In this document: positions 5,295 through 5,400 of the stretch, one piece after another
How positions within the stretch are numbered: the first letter of the stretch is position 1
How the letters are laid out: every line of letters begins with the position of its first letter
The notes under the pieces: model-generated
Databases searched by the model: none
Seen by the model: only the letters and a program-made list of their open reading frames with translations
Told to the model about the DNA's origin: nothing
Made by a program: the position numbers and the translations under genes
DNA from: DASZYT01 sp035545275
GTDB taxonomy: Bacteria > Patescibacteriota > Saccharimonadia > Saccharimonadales > UBA4665
Direction: 5' to 3'
NCBI GenBank assembly: GCA_035545275.1
Contig: DASZYT010000005.1
Span: 1-5,400, forward strand
Length of the DNA: 5,400 nucleotides

Positions 5295-5400
5295 CGACCC
5301 GTTCTAACTGGCGTACTCCTTCGAACCATAGACGGGGCGCTGCATATGGCCGCCACCGACAGTTATCGCTTGGGCGAGAAGGAACTTGGCAAAAACAAGG
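5295..5400 (+). pseudogene. dnaN: dnaN continuation after the in-frame TGA (runs off the window)
   Basis: In the same frame as the upstream part this reads RPVLTGVLLRTIDGALHMAA, then TDSYRLGEKELGKNK. This is the strand following the domain-2 start and the conserved A-T-D-S-[HY]-R-L motif of beta clamps. The reading stays open to the right edge. The first ATG in this stretch is at 5346, inside the conserved core and without a Shine-Dalgarno, so an independent functional start here is unlikely. The preserved sequence on both sides shows that the interruption, if real, is recent or is read through. Confidence 0.8.

Noticed and set aside
5280..5310. Frameshift as the cause of the dnaN interruption
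   Set aside because: The sequence before and after the TGA is DnaN-like in the same frame, so only a codon substitution is required.
1..5400. tRNA, rRNA, CRISPR array, insertion sequence or attachment site
   Set aside because: I saw no cloverleaf, rRNA motif, spaced repeats, transposase or terminal inverted repeats in the window.

Overview
The window is the replication-origin neighbourhood of a bacterial chromosome. It shows the classical arrangement in which rpmH-rnpA-yidC-jag points one way and dnaA-dnaN the other. Small compact proteins, a short YidC without a periplasmic domain, a Jag/KhpB protein without a Jag_N domain, and the style of the DnaN N-terminus suggest a reduced-genome member of the Candidate Phyla Radiation, most likely Saccharibacteria (TM7). 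That placement is inference from protein style, not a database result. Base composition is moderate in GC, with AT-rich patches only in the two intergenic regions around dnaA.

Layout. Bases 1-731 (+) hold the C-terminal part of a GT4-type glycosyltransferase, cut by the left edge. It converges on the minus-strand cluster jag (779-1291), yidC (1288-2220), rnpA (2329-2679) and rpmH (2737-2874). The region 2875-3146 separates rpmH from dnaA and carries DnaA boxes and candidate promoters for both sides. dnaA (3147-4556, +) is complete. A 291-base gap (4557-4847) with further degenerate DnaA boxes and an AT-rich stretch precedes dnaN (4848 onward), which runs off the right edge.

How the genes fit together. 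DnaA binds the boxes flanking its own gene and opens the origin, and DnaN is the sliding clamp for the replisome loaded there. RpmH is a ribosomal protein, RnpA is the protein part of RNase P, YidC inserts membrane proteins made by those ribosomes, and Jag/KhpB is an RNA-binding protein usually encoded beside yidC. The glycosyltransferase is an unrelated neighbour.

Main anomaly. The dnaN frame is interrupted by one TGA at codon 149 (5292-5294), and recognisable DnaN sequence continues in the same frame to the window edge. No frameshift is needed to explain it. The candidates are a sequencing or assembly error, a real nonsense mutation, or UGA read as an amino acid. Five of the six other stop codons here are TAA. 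The only other TGA is a tandem TGA-TGA ending yidC, with a TAG four codons after the second TGA. UGA reassignment therefore cannot be formally excluded from this window, but a single in-frame TGA in about 1,500 codons makes it unlikely. Apart from this the window is an ordinary origin region, and I see no previously undescribed multi-gene system.
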